From Bacteroidota bacterium (GTDB lineage Bacteria; Bacteroidota; Bacteroidia; AKYH767-A; 2013-40CM-41-45): a stretch of DNA of 64,000 nucleotides. Positions 18,554 to 26,347 of this stretch are shown piece by piece. Positions within the stretch are counted from its first letter, which is position 1. Every line of letters starts with the position of its first letter. The stretch is taken from positions 124,001 to 188,000 of the forward strand of contig JADKKE010000004.1 of assembly GCA_016720655.1 (NCBI GenBank), in the 5' to 3' direction. Position numbers and translations under genes: made by a program. The notes beneath the pieces were generated by a model that worked only from the letters and a program-made list of their open reading frames with translations, was not told the DNA's origin and made no database searches.

Positions 18554-18637
18554 GGTCAGAAATGGTGCCAGTGGCGCGGATTTCGGAGGATTCTGACAAG
18601 ATTTCCAGTTTCTCCTTTCGGAGGAAATTCTTGTCAG
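18554..18637 (-). promoter_or_regulatory. Possible sigma54-type promoter with upstream inverted repeat, groES
   Basis: Read on the minus strand, TGGCACCATTTCTGA (18570-18556) has GG and GA spaced by exactly 10 bases, close to the -24/-12 pattern (GG-N10-GC), but with GA in place of GC. It would place the transcript start about 50 bases before the groES ATG. Upstream, CTGACAAGA (18593-18601) and TCTTGTCAG (18629-18637) form a perfect 9-bp inverted repeat with further pairing inside, in the position expected for an activator site. No CIRCE element was found. A sigma54 activator is encoded about 3 kb away, but no link between the two is shown. Confidence 0.4.
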
Positions 18638-18720
18638 CATTCGGGTGACACCGTGACACCTTGTTCAAGCATCTTGGGAAACGGAATCAGGTAAATTCAA
18701 TTTGTGGAGATGCCTGAGTA

Positions 18721-18748
18721 TTAAAAAACCCCTCTGAAAGAGGGGTTT
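18721..18748 (-). terminator. Terminator after secG
   Basis: A 10-bp stem AAACCCCTCT (18726-18735) with AGAGGGGTTT (18739-18748) and a 3-base loop, followed on the minus strand by a T run. It separates the lptE-TPR-secG unit from groES. Confidence 0.88.
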
Positions 18749-18764
18749 GGATATTCTTTAGAGA

Positions 18765-19142
18765 TTATTTCTGCTGTGGTTGATCGGGCTGGGCTTGTCC
18801 GGGTTGAGGCTGACCAGGCTGATTTTGTGCCGGTGCCGCCGGTCCTGCCGGAGCTTTGGAAGGCGTTGTTCCTGCATCGATCTGTTCCTGCATCGACGAA
18901 CCTACAGTTCTCTGTTCCTTATTCGGGAGAGAAAAGCTGGCTGCCAGACAGAGAATTACAAGCGACAGTGCAAGTCCCCAGGTCAGTTTTTCAACGAAAT
19001 CGCTGGTTTTTTTAACACCCATCAATTGGCCTGAACCAATAATTCCGGAAGCGATACCACCGCCTTTAGGGTTTTGAACAAGTACTACTAATACAAGCAG
19101 CACACAAACTAAAATGATCAATATGGTAATTACAGTATACAT
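18765..19142 (-). CDS. secG: Protein translocase subunit SecG
   Basis: A 125-residue inner-membrane subunit of the SecYEG channel. Two membrane segments (about 4-24 and 53-72) flank the conserved cytoplasmic loop QNPKGGGIASGIIGSGQLMG. The C-terminal 45 residues form a low-complexity tail rich in Pro, Gln, Ala and Gly, a tail type I have seen in Bacteroidota SecG. Its start codon overlaps the stop of the upstream gene by one base (TAATG), so translation is probably coupled. A strong terminator follows. Confidence 0.93.
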   Translation of the reverse strand: MYTVITILIILVCVLLVLVVLVQNPKGGGIASGIIGSGQLMGVKKTSDFVEKLTWGLALSLVILCLAASFSLPNKEQRTVGSSMQEQIDAGTTPSKAPAGPAAPAQNQPGQPQPGQAQPDQPQQK

Positions 19143-20644
19143 TACAGATCTTCTTTATTCAGATTATTGGTTTGCTCATCAATTTCCTTGACAAGGGCGG
19201 CAAAGTAACTGCTTTTTTCGGGATGAAGCAAGCTTAATTTTTCATAACACCAACGTGCTTTCTGGTAATTACCTTGAGCAAAATAAATTTTCGCAAGTGT
19301 TTCAGAAACAAGGTCTTCGTGCTCGATAACGCTTTTTTTCGCCTGATTCGCAGGAGAATAGAACTCGGCTTTCGATGGAACGATCCGTGGTTCAGTGGCA
19401 ATAAAGCGATCAATTAAAGCTGATTTGCTGGACTTTTCAGCAGATGGAATAACAACTTCAGGCTCCTCAGGTGTTGAATGTATCGGATTTATATCGGAAA
19501 TACCATGAGGTGTGTGCGGACTTTCAAATGAAGAAGTAGAAAGTCCCGATTCGGAGTTCACATCATCAGCGTGCACTTCTTCAATAAAACCAAATTTATC
19601 AGTACGTTTTGACCGGAGCCATTCACTGAAGGATCTTGGATTGTCTGTGTTGGTCCAGCTTTCCTGCCCGCCATCATCGAAGATCACAATTGCTTGTGCA
19701 GGGCGTGCATCTTTCTCAATTACCGGCAATTTTTCCAGAGAATGCAAAAGCGTTTCTTCCAATGCATGTTCCAGTTCAGTTTTTTCAATAATTCCAAGAG
19801 GCTTTTTAATTTCAGTTTGAATGATGTCACTCGCGCTTTCAACCTCAGGTGTTTCAGAAACAATTTTTGTTTCTAAAGGCACCGACTGTTCTTCATTGAT
19901 CTTTTCGATAAGTTGATCCGATTCAAATGACGAATCATTTACTGTTTTTATTGAAGGTGCTTCCTGGATGGGTTCCTGAATATTTGAACTCAGTTTGGAA
20001 TGAGAATCAAGAATTTCTTCCGGTGACGTTTTTTCAGAAACAGTCCCAAGTATTTCAGCTAAACGTCTTTTTATGATCTCCCTGGGATCTTCCTTTTTTT
20101 CTTCATCCGAATGAAAAGATTCGATTTCGAATTCCTGTTCTTCCTTGAAAAATGAGCTGATGGAGTCTTCAGGCAATGTCAATGAAGCGGCTTCCTTTTG
20201 TGTTGAAAGGTTGTTTAGTTCTTTTGAAAGCAGCGTGCTGTTCCGGACTTCTTCTTCCTGTGTGCGTTCGATAAAGGGATGGATATCTGCTGACGCCTGA
20301 TCATTCGTTCCATCCGTTTTTTTTTCTTCCGAAAAATCTACAGACGTAGATTCCAATATAAAAGGGGAAGATGATTCCGTGTTTTCTTTAAAAAATTTGG
20401 GGGCTACAGTACCTTGTCGATGAATCAAATCAAACAAAGCTTTCCGATCGGTCGCATAAATTGCAGCAAGTTTTAACTGCCTGTCATAGCGCACATGTTC
20501 CTGATCATGATAGGCTTTTGCAAGTAATAAATGTGCCGTCTGAAAGTATGGGTATTCCCGCGTCATCTCCTGCAGGGAAGAAATTGTTTCCTTGCCGGTA
20601 AGCCGGGTACTTTCCATCAGTGCTTTGAAATTCCGCTGATCCAT
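19142..20644 (-). CDS. TPR-like protein between lptE and secG
   Basis: A 500-residue, strongly acidic protein with no signal peptide. The N terminus (YPYFQTAHLLLAKAYHDQEH) and the C terminus (AKIYFAQGNYQKARWCYEKL, near 455-475) each look like a tetratricopeptide helix pair. Between them lies a long Ser/Glu-rich segment (about 110-440), probably disordered. The gene overlaps lptE and secG by one base on each side, and this order is recurrent in Bacteroidota, which suggests a link to envelope biogenesis. The exact job is unknown; a scaffold or assembly role would fit the TPR ends. Confidence 0.82.
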   Translation of the reverse strand: MDQRNFKALMESTRLTGKETISSLQEMTREYPYFQTAHLLLAKAYHDQEHVRYDRQLKLAAIYATDRKALFDLIHRQGTVAPKFFKENTESSSPFILESTSVDFSEEKKTDGTNDQASADIHPFIERTQEEEVRNSTLLSKELNNLSTQKEAASLTLPEDSISSFFKEEQEFEIESFHSDEEKKEDPREIIKRRLAEILGTVSEKTSPEEILDSHSKLSSNIQEPIQEAPSIKTVNDSSFESDQLIEKINEEQSVPLETKIVSETPEVESASDIIQTEIKKPLGIIEKTELEHALEETLLHSLEKLPVIEKDARPAQAIVIFDDGGQESWTNTDNPRSFSEWLRSKRTDKFGFIEEVHADDVNSESGLSTSSFESPHTPHGISDINPIHSTPEEPEVVIPSAEKSSKSALIDRFIATEPRIVPSKAEFYSPANQAKKSVIEHEDLVSETLAKIYFAQGNYQKARWCYEKLSLLHPEKSSYFAALVKEIDEQTNNLNKEDL

Positions 20645-21144
20645 TACCAGTTAATCACTGCTTTGTTAAAAATGTCATCCACCAACTGATCATCAATTTC
20701 TTTAATCAACTGATCTTCGATGGAGGAAATATTTTGTGAACTTTCGAAATCTGCATACCGCGTAAAACCTGTTTCGAAATTTTGTTTTTCGTCTTTCAGG
20801 TTTGTAAACTTAACATTTACTGTGATACTTAACCTGTTTTTCGCCGCTGTTTCATTTGCCTGAATCGCCAGAGGCTGGATCACATAATTGTTGATGCTTC
20901 CTTCAAAAGTAAGATCTCCTTCACGATCAACAACATTCAGATTCGTTTGTGAAATGAACTTATCTTTCAATGCTTCTGTAAAAGTCTGACTCAAAGATGC
21001 CGGTCCCAAGGCCGCTGTCTTTTGAAAATACTTCACCGTGATCGTCTTCACCTCCGGCGATATCGATGCCCCACTCAACGAGTAGTTTACTTTGCATGAC
21101 CCCAGTGAAATCAGGAGGAAGATGAGGAAAGTGAGGTTTTTCAA
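20644..21144 (-). CDS. lptE: LPS-assembly lipoprotein LptE
   Basis: An outer-membrane lipoprotein that pairs with LptD to place LPS in the outer leaflet. The frame is open to 21210, but its first 22 codons are translated heptamer repeat. The TTG at 21144 begins a proper lipoprotein signal (MKNLTFLIFLLISLGSC) with lipobox LGSC, so it is taken as the start; C17 would be lipidated. The mature protein is 150 residues. The segment VNYSLSGASISPEVKTITVKYF is typical of the Bacteroidota LptE family. It overlaps the next gene by one base (TAATG). Confidence 0.85.
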   Translation of the reverse strand: MKNLTFLIFLLISLGSCKVNYSLSGASISPEVKTITVKYFQKTAALGPASLSQTFTEALKDKFISQTNLNVVDREGDLTFEGSINNYVIQPLAIQANETAAKNRLSITVNVKFTNLKDEKQNFETGFTRYADFESSQNISSIEDQLIKEIDDQLVDDIFNKAVINW

Positions 21145-21155
21145 TTTGGTGATTT

Positions 21156-21260
21156 GGTATAAGGTATTAGGTATAAAGTATAAGGTATTAGGTACGGCAT
21201 GGCAACTCATAATTCATAACTCATAACTCAGTCCCCGTCCCTCGTCCCTCGTCCCCCGTC
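21156..21260 (+). repeat. Heptamer tract D, three unit types in one phase
   Basis: Fifteen 7-base units over 105 bases with no break in phase. The first six are GGTATAA-like, then ACTCATA-like units, then CCTCGTC-like units. It fills the gap between the sigma54 activator stop (21266) and the lptE start (21144). Confidence 0.85.
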
Positions 21261-21265
21261 CCATT

Positions 21266-22510
21266 TTAATGAAGATCATACTCATTCATCTTCCGATACA
21301 GCGTCCGTTCCGAAATTCCTAATTCCTTCGCTGCCATCTTTCTTCTTCCTTTGTGTTTTTGCAATGCCTTCTGAATGAATTCTCTTTCTTTGTCTTCCAG
21401 GGAAAGGGATTCTTCAACCTCTGTGTGTTGCTGAATCGGACTCACAGTAACATTCGGTTGAATCGAGCTGGGCTGAATAGTGACATTAGAATTTGAAGTA
21501 GGGAAATTTGCCGGTTGAGCTTCTGCATGAATGGAATTGATGAGTGTAGCATTGCGTTCATGCCATGAAGGATCGTTACCTGCGCCTTTCATGATTTCGC
21601 TGATGAGGGATTTCATGTCGTTCATGTCCTTCTTCATATCGAAAAGAACTTTGTACAGCAATTCTCTTTCTGAAAACTCCTGTCCGTTTTTCGAATCGTC
21701 GCGAAGCAACACAGGCAAATTACTCAATGGAGCAGGAGGAAGATAGGCCATCATTGTTTCTGCACTTATCTCCCGGTGTTTTTCAAGAATTGAAAGCTGT
21801 TCCGAAAGATTTTTAAGCTGACGGATATTTCCCGGCCAACGATAATCAACCAGTAGTTTCTGAGCATCTGTTTGCAGACTCAGCGCTGGAACGCGATACC
21901 GTTCAGCAAAGTCATGCGCGAATTTGCGGAACAATAATAATATATCTTCTTTCCGGTCACGCAAAGGCGGTACGCGAATAGGAACAGTATTCAAACGGTA
22001 ATAGAGGTCTTCGCGAAATTTACCATGTTCAATTGCCTGGATGAGATCCACATTGGTGGCGGCTACAACTCTGACATTTGTTTTTTGAGATTTCGAAGAA
22101 CCGACTTTAATAAATTCTCCGGATTCAAGAACACGAAGTAAGCGGACTTGCGTATTCAACGGCAGTTCTCCAACCTCATCAAGGAAAATTGTTCCACCGT
22201 TGGCAACTTCAAAATATCCTTTGCGGGCTTCGTGAGCTCCGGTGAAAGAACCTTTTTCATGTCCGAACAATTCAGAATCAATAGTACCTTCCGGAATCGC
22301 TCCACAGTTCACTGCGATATAGGTGCCGTGTTTACGTGCACTCAATTGGTGAATGATCTGAGGAAAAACTTCTTTCCCCACACCACTTTCTCCAAAAATC
22401 ATGATGGACACATCTGTTGATGCTACTTGTCTGGCAACATTGATCGCATGTTCCAGCAAAGGAGAATTTCCGATGATTCCAAAGCGGGCTTTTATTTCGT
22501 TAATTGTCAT
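21266..22510 (-). CDS. Sigma54-dependent transcriptional activator
   Basis: A 414-residue bacterial enhancer-binding protein. It has no N-terminal receiver or sensor domain; the AAA+ domain starts almost at once. Walker A GESGVGKE (40-47), the sigma54-contact loop as GSFTGA (87-92, Ser in place of the usual Ala), Walker B GGTIFLDE (105-112), the arginine finger region REDLYYRLN, and a C-terminal Fis-type helix-turn-helix (about 385-412, GRRKMAAKELGISERTLYRK). The linker (about 260-370) is Gln/Asn/Ser-rich. Lack of a sensor suggests constitutive or partner-controlled activity. It lies between miaB and lptE, an order I recall as typical of the phylum. Confidence 0.94.
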   Translation of the reverse strand: MTINEIKARFGIIGNSPLLEHAINVARQVASTDVSIMIFGESGVGKEVFPQIIHQLSARKHGTYIAVNCGAIPEGTIDSELFGHEKGSFTGAHEARKGYFEVANGGTIFLDEVGELPLNTQVRLLRVLESGEFIKVGSSKSQKTNVRVVAATNVDLIQAIEHGKFREDLYYRLNTVPIRVPPLRDRKEDILLLFRKFAHDFAERYRVPALSLQTDAQKLLVDYRWPGNIRQLKNLSEQLSILEKHREISAETMMAYLPPAPLSNLPVLLRDDSKNGQEFSERELLYKVLFDMKKDMNDMKSLISEIMKGAGNDPSWHERNATLINSIHAEAQPANFPTSNSNVTIQPSSIQPNVTVSPIQQHTEVEESLSLEDKEREFIQKALQKHKGRRKMAAKELGISERTLYRKMNEYDLH

Positions 22511-22569
22511 GGTTGTGAATCAAGGATGCAATTAATAGCCAAATAATTTTTTTCAAACAATCACTCCGT

Positions 22570-24042
22570 TTAATCCAGTGCTTCGCCCATCAATGTCCCG
22601 CCGGTACAGTCCGTTATTTTTACACGAACGTAATCACCCGGCTTGAAATTTTTTCGGGGGAACACAACAACTTTCGCTTCACTGCTTCTTCCGGATAAAT
22701 GATCTTCGGATCGTTTTGAATTGGATTCAACCAGAACTTCTACAGTGATTCCGATATCTCGTTTATTACTGATCAACGATAATTTCTTTTGCATGTCGAT
22801 GATCTCTGTCAACCGTCTGCTTTTTACTTCTTCAGGAACATCATCCGCATATTTTCTTGCGGCCAATGTACCCGGACGTTCCGAGTATTTAAACATGTAC
22901 GCGTAATCGTAGCCGGCCCATTCCATTATGCTCAAAGTTTCCTGATGCTCTTCTTCTGTTTCTGAACAAAAGCCGGAAATAATATCTGTCGACAACGCAC
23001 AGCCGGGAAGAATTTGTCGAATGGATTCAATCCTGTCCATGTATTGTTGACGCGTATAGCCACGGTTCATTTTTTCCAAAACGTTTGTGCTTCCACTCTG
23101 AACAGGAAGATGGATGTATTTCGCAATGTTTTCATGCTGTGCCATCACATAGAGAACAGCATCTGTCATGTCGCGCGGATTGGAAGTTGAAAAACGAATC
23201 CTTAGTTTCTTATTCACAAGGGCTACCTTATCCAGGAGATCGGCAAATGTGGTGAACTGCTTTTGTTCTTCTTCGGGAAGTTTGTGAGAGAGCGCAGCGT
23301 GTGCTTTGTCTTCCGGCAGATCTTTTTTCGGACCACCGCCCCACCAGAGATAAGAATCGACATTTTGTCCAAGCAAAGTAACTTCGCGGTATCCCTGTTC
23401 AAACAATTCTCTTGCTTCGTTCACGATCGATTCCGGATCACGACTGCGTTCACGGCCACGTGTAAAAGGAACCACACAAAATGCGCACATGTTGTCACAG
23501 CCACGTGTGATGGAAATAAATGCCGTGATACCATTTGATCCAAGTCGAACCGGACTGATCTCTGCATACGTTTCTTCTCTTGACAAAAGTGTATTCACTG
23601 CCTTTTGTCCTGAACCTGCGGCACTCACCAGATTTGGAAGATCACGGTATGCATCCGGACCAACAACGATATCAACAAGTTTTTCTTTTTCGAGCAATTC
23701 AATTTTCAAACGTTCAGCCATGCAACCTAAAACTCCAACAATGAGTGAAGGGTTCTTCCTTTTCTTTTGTCTGAAATCTTTCAAGCGTGCCCAAATACGT
23801 TGCTCGGCATTATCACGGATCGCGCAAGTATTCAGGAAAATCACATCGGCATCGTCGGTTGTTGATGTAGTTTGAAATCCCATTCCTATCATGATGGACG
23901 CAATGATTTCACTATCCGAGAAATTCATCGCACATCCGTAACTCTCTAAATAGAACTTTTTACCGGCAGGAATCGAACTTTCCTTTACCAGGACTTCGCC
24001 TTGCCTTGCTTCATCAATAACTTTGTTCATCGTCCTTTCCAT
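22570..24042 (-). CDS. miaB: tRNA methylthiotransferase MiaB
   Basis: A 490-residue radical-SAM enzyme that adds the 2-methylthio group to N6-isopentenyladenosine at position 37 of tRNAs reading UNN codons. It carries two [4Fe-4S] clusters: C37, C73 and C107 in the N-terminal MTTase domain, and the radical-SAM triad C182, C186, C189 (CDNMCAFC). A C-terminal TRAM domain (about 425-490) binds RNA. The start at 24042 gives about 25 residues before the MTTase domain, normal for the phylum. The gene is divergent from the T9SS cargo gene across a 305-base spacer in which I see no further feature except a CTGACAAGAT motif (24085-24094). Confidence 0.96.
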   Translation of the reverse strand: MERTMNKVIDEARQGEVLVKESSIPAGKKFYLESYGCAMNFSDSEIIASIMIGMGFQTTSTTDDADVIFLNTCAIRDNAEQRIWARLKDFRQKKRKNPSLIVGVLGCMAERLKIELLEKEKLVDIVVGPDAYRDLPNLVSAAGSGQKAVNTLLSREETYAEISPVRLGSNGITAFISITRGCDNMCAFCVVPFTRGRERSRDPESIVNEARELFEQGYREVTLLGQNVDSYLWWGGGPKKDLPEDKAHAALSHKLPEEEQKQFTTFADLLDKVALVNKKLRIRFSTSNPRDMTDAVLYVMAQHENIAKYIHLPVQSGSTNVLEKMNRGYTRQQYMDRIESIRQILPGCALSTDIISGFCSETEEEHQETLSIMEWAGYDYAYMFKYSERPGTLAARKYADDVPEEVKSRRLTEIIDMQKKLSLISNKRDIGITVEVLVESNSKRSEDHLSGRSSEAKVVVFPRKNFKPGDYVRVKITDCTGGTLMGEALD

Positions 24043-24380
24043 GCTTCAGTTTTGGGGATTGCAAAGATACAGCTTAGAATCATGTCTGACAAGATGGCAG
24101 AGCAAATACCGAAACAAGATTCATAAATATAAGGTGTTGAAATAGAGCATATTGATGATTGGGTTAAAATCCTGAAGCACTTGCTTTAATCATTGAAGGG
24201 TAGAGCTGATTCTATGATCTCTCTAATTTTAATGAATCTGAATCCATATCTGTTTAACCCTCTAAAATGCTCATTCAGCTATTCTTATTACACCTTGGAT
24301 AAGTTCCGTTTCTTTTCGATCGCGAATGACTCTACTTTGGACGAATTATGATCCCGATGGAAACACAAATAGCTGAACCA

Positions 24381-25550
24381 ATGAAAAAATCTACCCTTGC
24401 ATGGTTGATCCTTGTAATTCTGGCAAATATTATCCTCTTAGGAATTGGGAATGCTGATGCTCAAATGCCTGGAGCAGGAGAAGTACTCGCCGGAAAACCG
24501 CTGACATCAACTTCGGTCTTTACTTCAAATGATGGCAATGCGACGATGATGAGCGACATTATTTGTAAGGAATTGAATTTTTGGACCATTGGTACGCAGG
24601 GAGAAATTTTGCAATGGCAAATGTCGGGGAATACAGTATCCTTTGCGGATACCATATTCCAATCTTCGCCTATGGTTTCCCTGGCCTTCGCCGATAACCT
24701 GAACAGTGGCGGACTCACACGAACATTCTATGGTTCCAATTTTTATCATGGATCGGATCTATACTATTATAATGGACAAGCCTGGGATACTCTTTTCTTT
24801 CCAGGAGGTCCGGGTACACCCAATGTCGGCGGCTATCATTCATTCTTGTATTATCAATCGCTTCTGCATGGTTCTTATCTGGATGCCATCATTCGTTTTG
24901 ATGGAAGCCATGAAGACACACTCTTTGAATTGCCTTTGAACCGGAATTTCGCAATTGCGGATATTGCAGTAGATGCGCAGGGAAACATTTGGACCATGGA
25001 AGGTTCCCAGGGATTACAGGCCGATTCCGTAATTGTTATCAATTCCGCCGGAGTTGTTGTTCAAAAGTTTGAGATCAACCTTAACACGACAAATGCTTAC
25101 GGTTGTTTTTTACTCAATGATGAATTCTATGTAGTTTTTGGAAGTGGAAATCCGGTTTACCCATCATCTCTGGTGCAGATCGCTTTTTCAGGAAACCAGG
25201 CGAATGTGCAGCAGGTTATTCCTTTTCCAAATAATGATTTCATGGATGTTGCAAGTTGTGTCCCCGGATTGCCACTCATCCTCACTACTCTGGAAAAGAA
25301 TCCTGATCCTGAACAACAACTTTCACTTTCCCCAAATCCGGCTTCAACTTTCTTGCATGTTCAGCTTTCACAAGAGGTCAGGGAGGTGGGGCTGATCATT
25401 CTGTATGATCCTACCGGCAAAGAGATTTTGAGAAAATCAATGAATGTTGGCAGTTTAACGCTCGATTTGGAATCATATTCTGCTGGTTTGTATCTGATAA
25501 GAGTGATTGGCAAAGAAAAGATGTACACATCCAGATTCTTCAAGTCTTAA
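24381..25550 (+). CDS. Secreted protein with T9SS C-terminal sorting domain
   Basis: 389 residues from the ATG at 24381, chosen because it opens a signal peptide (MKKSTLAWLILVILANIILL, cleavage near ADAQ). The mature part (about 30-310) is beta-rich with repeated short strands and Gly/Asn turns, suggestive of a propeller, but no family is recognised. The last 75 residues are a type A T9SS sorting domain: LSLSPNPASTFLHVQL, then LYDPTGKEI, then YSAGLYLIRVIGKEK. It is therefore exported through the type IX system encoded 6 kb downstream and either anchored to the surface or released. The substrate is unknown. Confidence 0.85.
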   Translation: MKKSTLAWLILVILANIILLGIGNADAQMPGAGEVLAGKPLTSTSVFTSNDGNATMMSDIICKELNFWTIGTQGEILQWQMSGNTVSFADTIFQSSPMVSLAFADNLNSGGLTRTFYGSNFYHGSDLYYYNGQAWDTLFFPGGPGTPNVGGYHSFLYYQSLLHGSYLDAIIRFDGSHEDTLFELPLNRNFAIADIAVDAQGNIWTMEGSQGLQADSVIVINSAGVVVQKFEINLNTTNAYGCFLLNDEFYVVFGSGNPVYPSSLVQIAFSGNQANVQQVIPFPNNDFMDVASCVPGLPLILTTLEKNPDPEQQLSLSPNPASTFLHVQLSQEVREVGLIILYDPTGKEILRKSMNVGSLTLDLESYSAGLYLIRVIGKEKMYTSRFFKS

Positions 25551-25702
25551 TGAATGTTCCTCATAATCAGATACTTGTTATACGAATAGGAGGAAAAATG
25601 ATCAAATTGCATGTGTGAACATTAAATTTCTACCCCCTGGGGTTAGATTACATTCGGTGGCTTACCTTGCCCGCTGAATATAATCCTATTTATAGATTTT
25701 TT

Positions 25703-25957
25703 ATGTCCATAAAACTTGAAAGCCTTTGCCTTGCCGTGAGCTCAGATAATTCGGAATTTTCTGACTGTTTTGAAATCACAAGTATAGCAATTCAAAATGC
25801 GCTGATGAACCAGCGTTCAGAGATCGAAATAATTTCCACCTTTGTGGATGCAGCAAGAAAGCTTGTTGACAATGGGAAATTCAAAGCCTATAGAATTCGA
25901 ATAAAATGCAATAATAAGTGGATGTACTTGTCGGATGTGTGGATGACTGCGAATTGA
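25703..25957 (+). CDS. Small unknown protein
   Basis: 84 residues from ATG 25703 (or 96 from 25667). The sequence (MSIKLESLCLAVSSDNSEFSDCFEI...) has ordinary amino-acid composition, no signal peptide and no membrane segment. It sits alone between a secreted protein and topA, with AT-rich sequence on both sides. I do not recognise it; it could be a small regulator or a chance open frame. Confidence 0.4.
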   Translation: MSIKLESLCLAVSSDNSEFSDCFEITSIAIQNALMNQRSEIEIISTFVDAARKLVDNGKFKAYRIRIKCNNKWMYLSDVWMTAN

Positions 25958-26294
25958 TTTGTTTACGGAATTTTTTTGTTACAAACTGCGTTTCAAAAAT
26001 CCGGAAGGTTTATTTCAATTTGATTTTTTAGTATCAATCAAAATTGTCTTCGTGTTCGCAATTGCGGACGTGGAAATTTTTATCAAATAAAAACCAGCAA
26101 AGAAGAGTTTGGGAACAAATTGCAACGGTGTTTTTCGTTTCACAAAAAAAAATCAGAAATCAAAATTCAAAAAAAAACAGCATTCATGAGGATTCTGTAT
26201 GAATTCTGTTCGAGTGCAATAATTTTTTCAATCGTCTGATTTCCGCCTTAATATGACCTTGTGAAGCAATCCATGCGAGCGATGACACATTCGA
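25958..26294. other. AT-rich spacer before topA
   Basis: About 340 bases with no open frame of note, several A and T runs and no clear hairpin. Apart from the topA promoter at its end, nothing is recognised in it. Confidence 0.6.
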
Positions 26295-26327
26295 TTTGTT
26301 CTATTAAAAAGAAAATTCTTTTATTTG
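26295..26327 (+). promoter_or_regulatory. Probable Bacteroidota-type promoter for topA
   Basis: TTTG at 26295-26298, a 21-base spacer, then TTTATTTG at 26320-26327, which matches seven of eight positions of the phylum's -33 TTTG / -7 TAnnTTTG pattern. The topA ATG follows 20 bases later. Confidence 0.5.
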
Positions 26328-26347
26328 CGCCCACTGAAATATAAAGG

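Noticed and set aside
18486..18668. Minus-strand 60-codon frame upstream of groES
   Set aside because: It covers the groES control region with an inverted repeat and overlaps the groES start; the composition is not protein-like.
18130..18720. CIRCE element for groES-groEL
   Set aside because: No TTAGCACTC-N9-GAGTGCTAA pattern on either strand in the spacer or leader.
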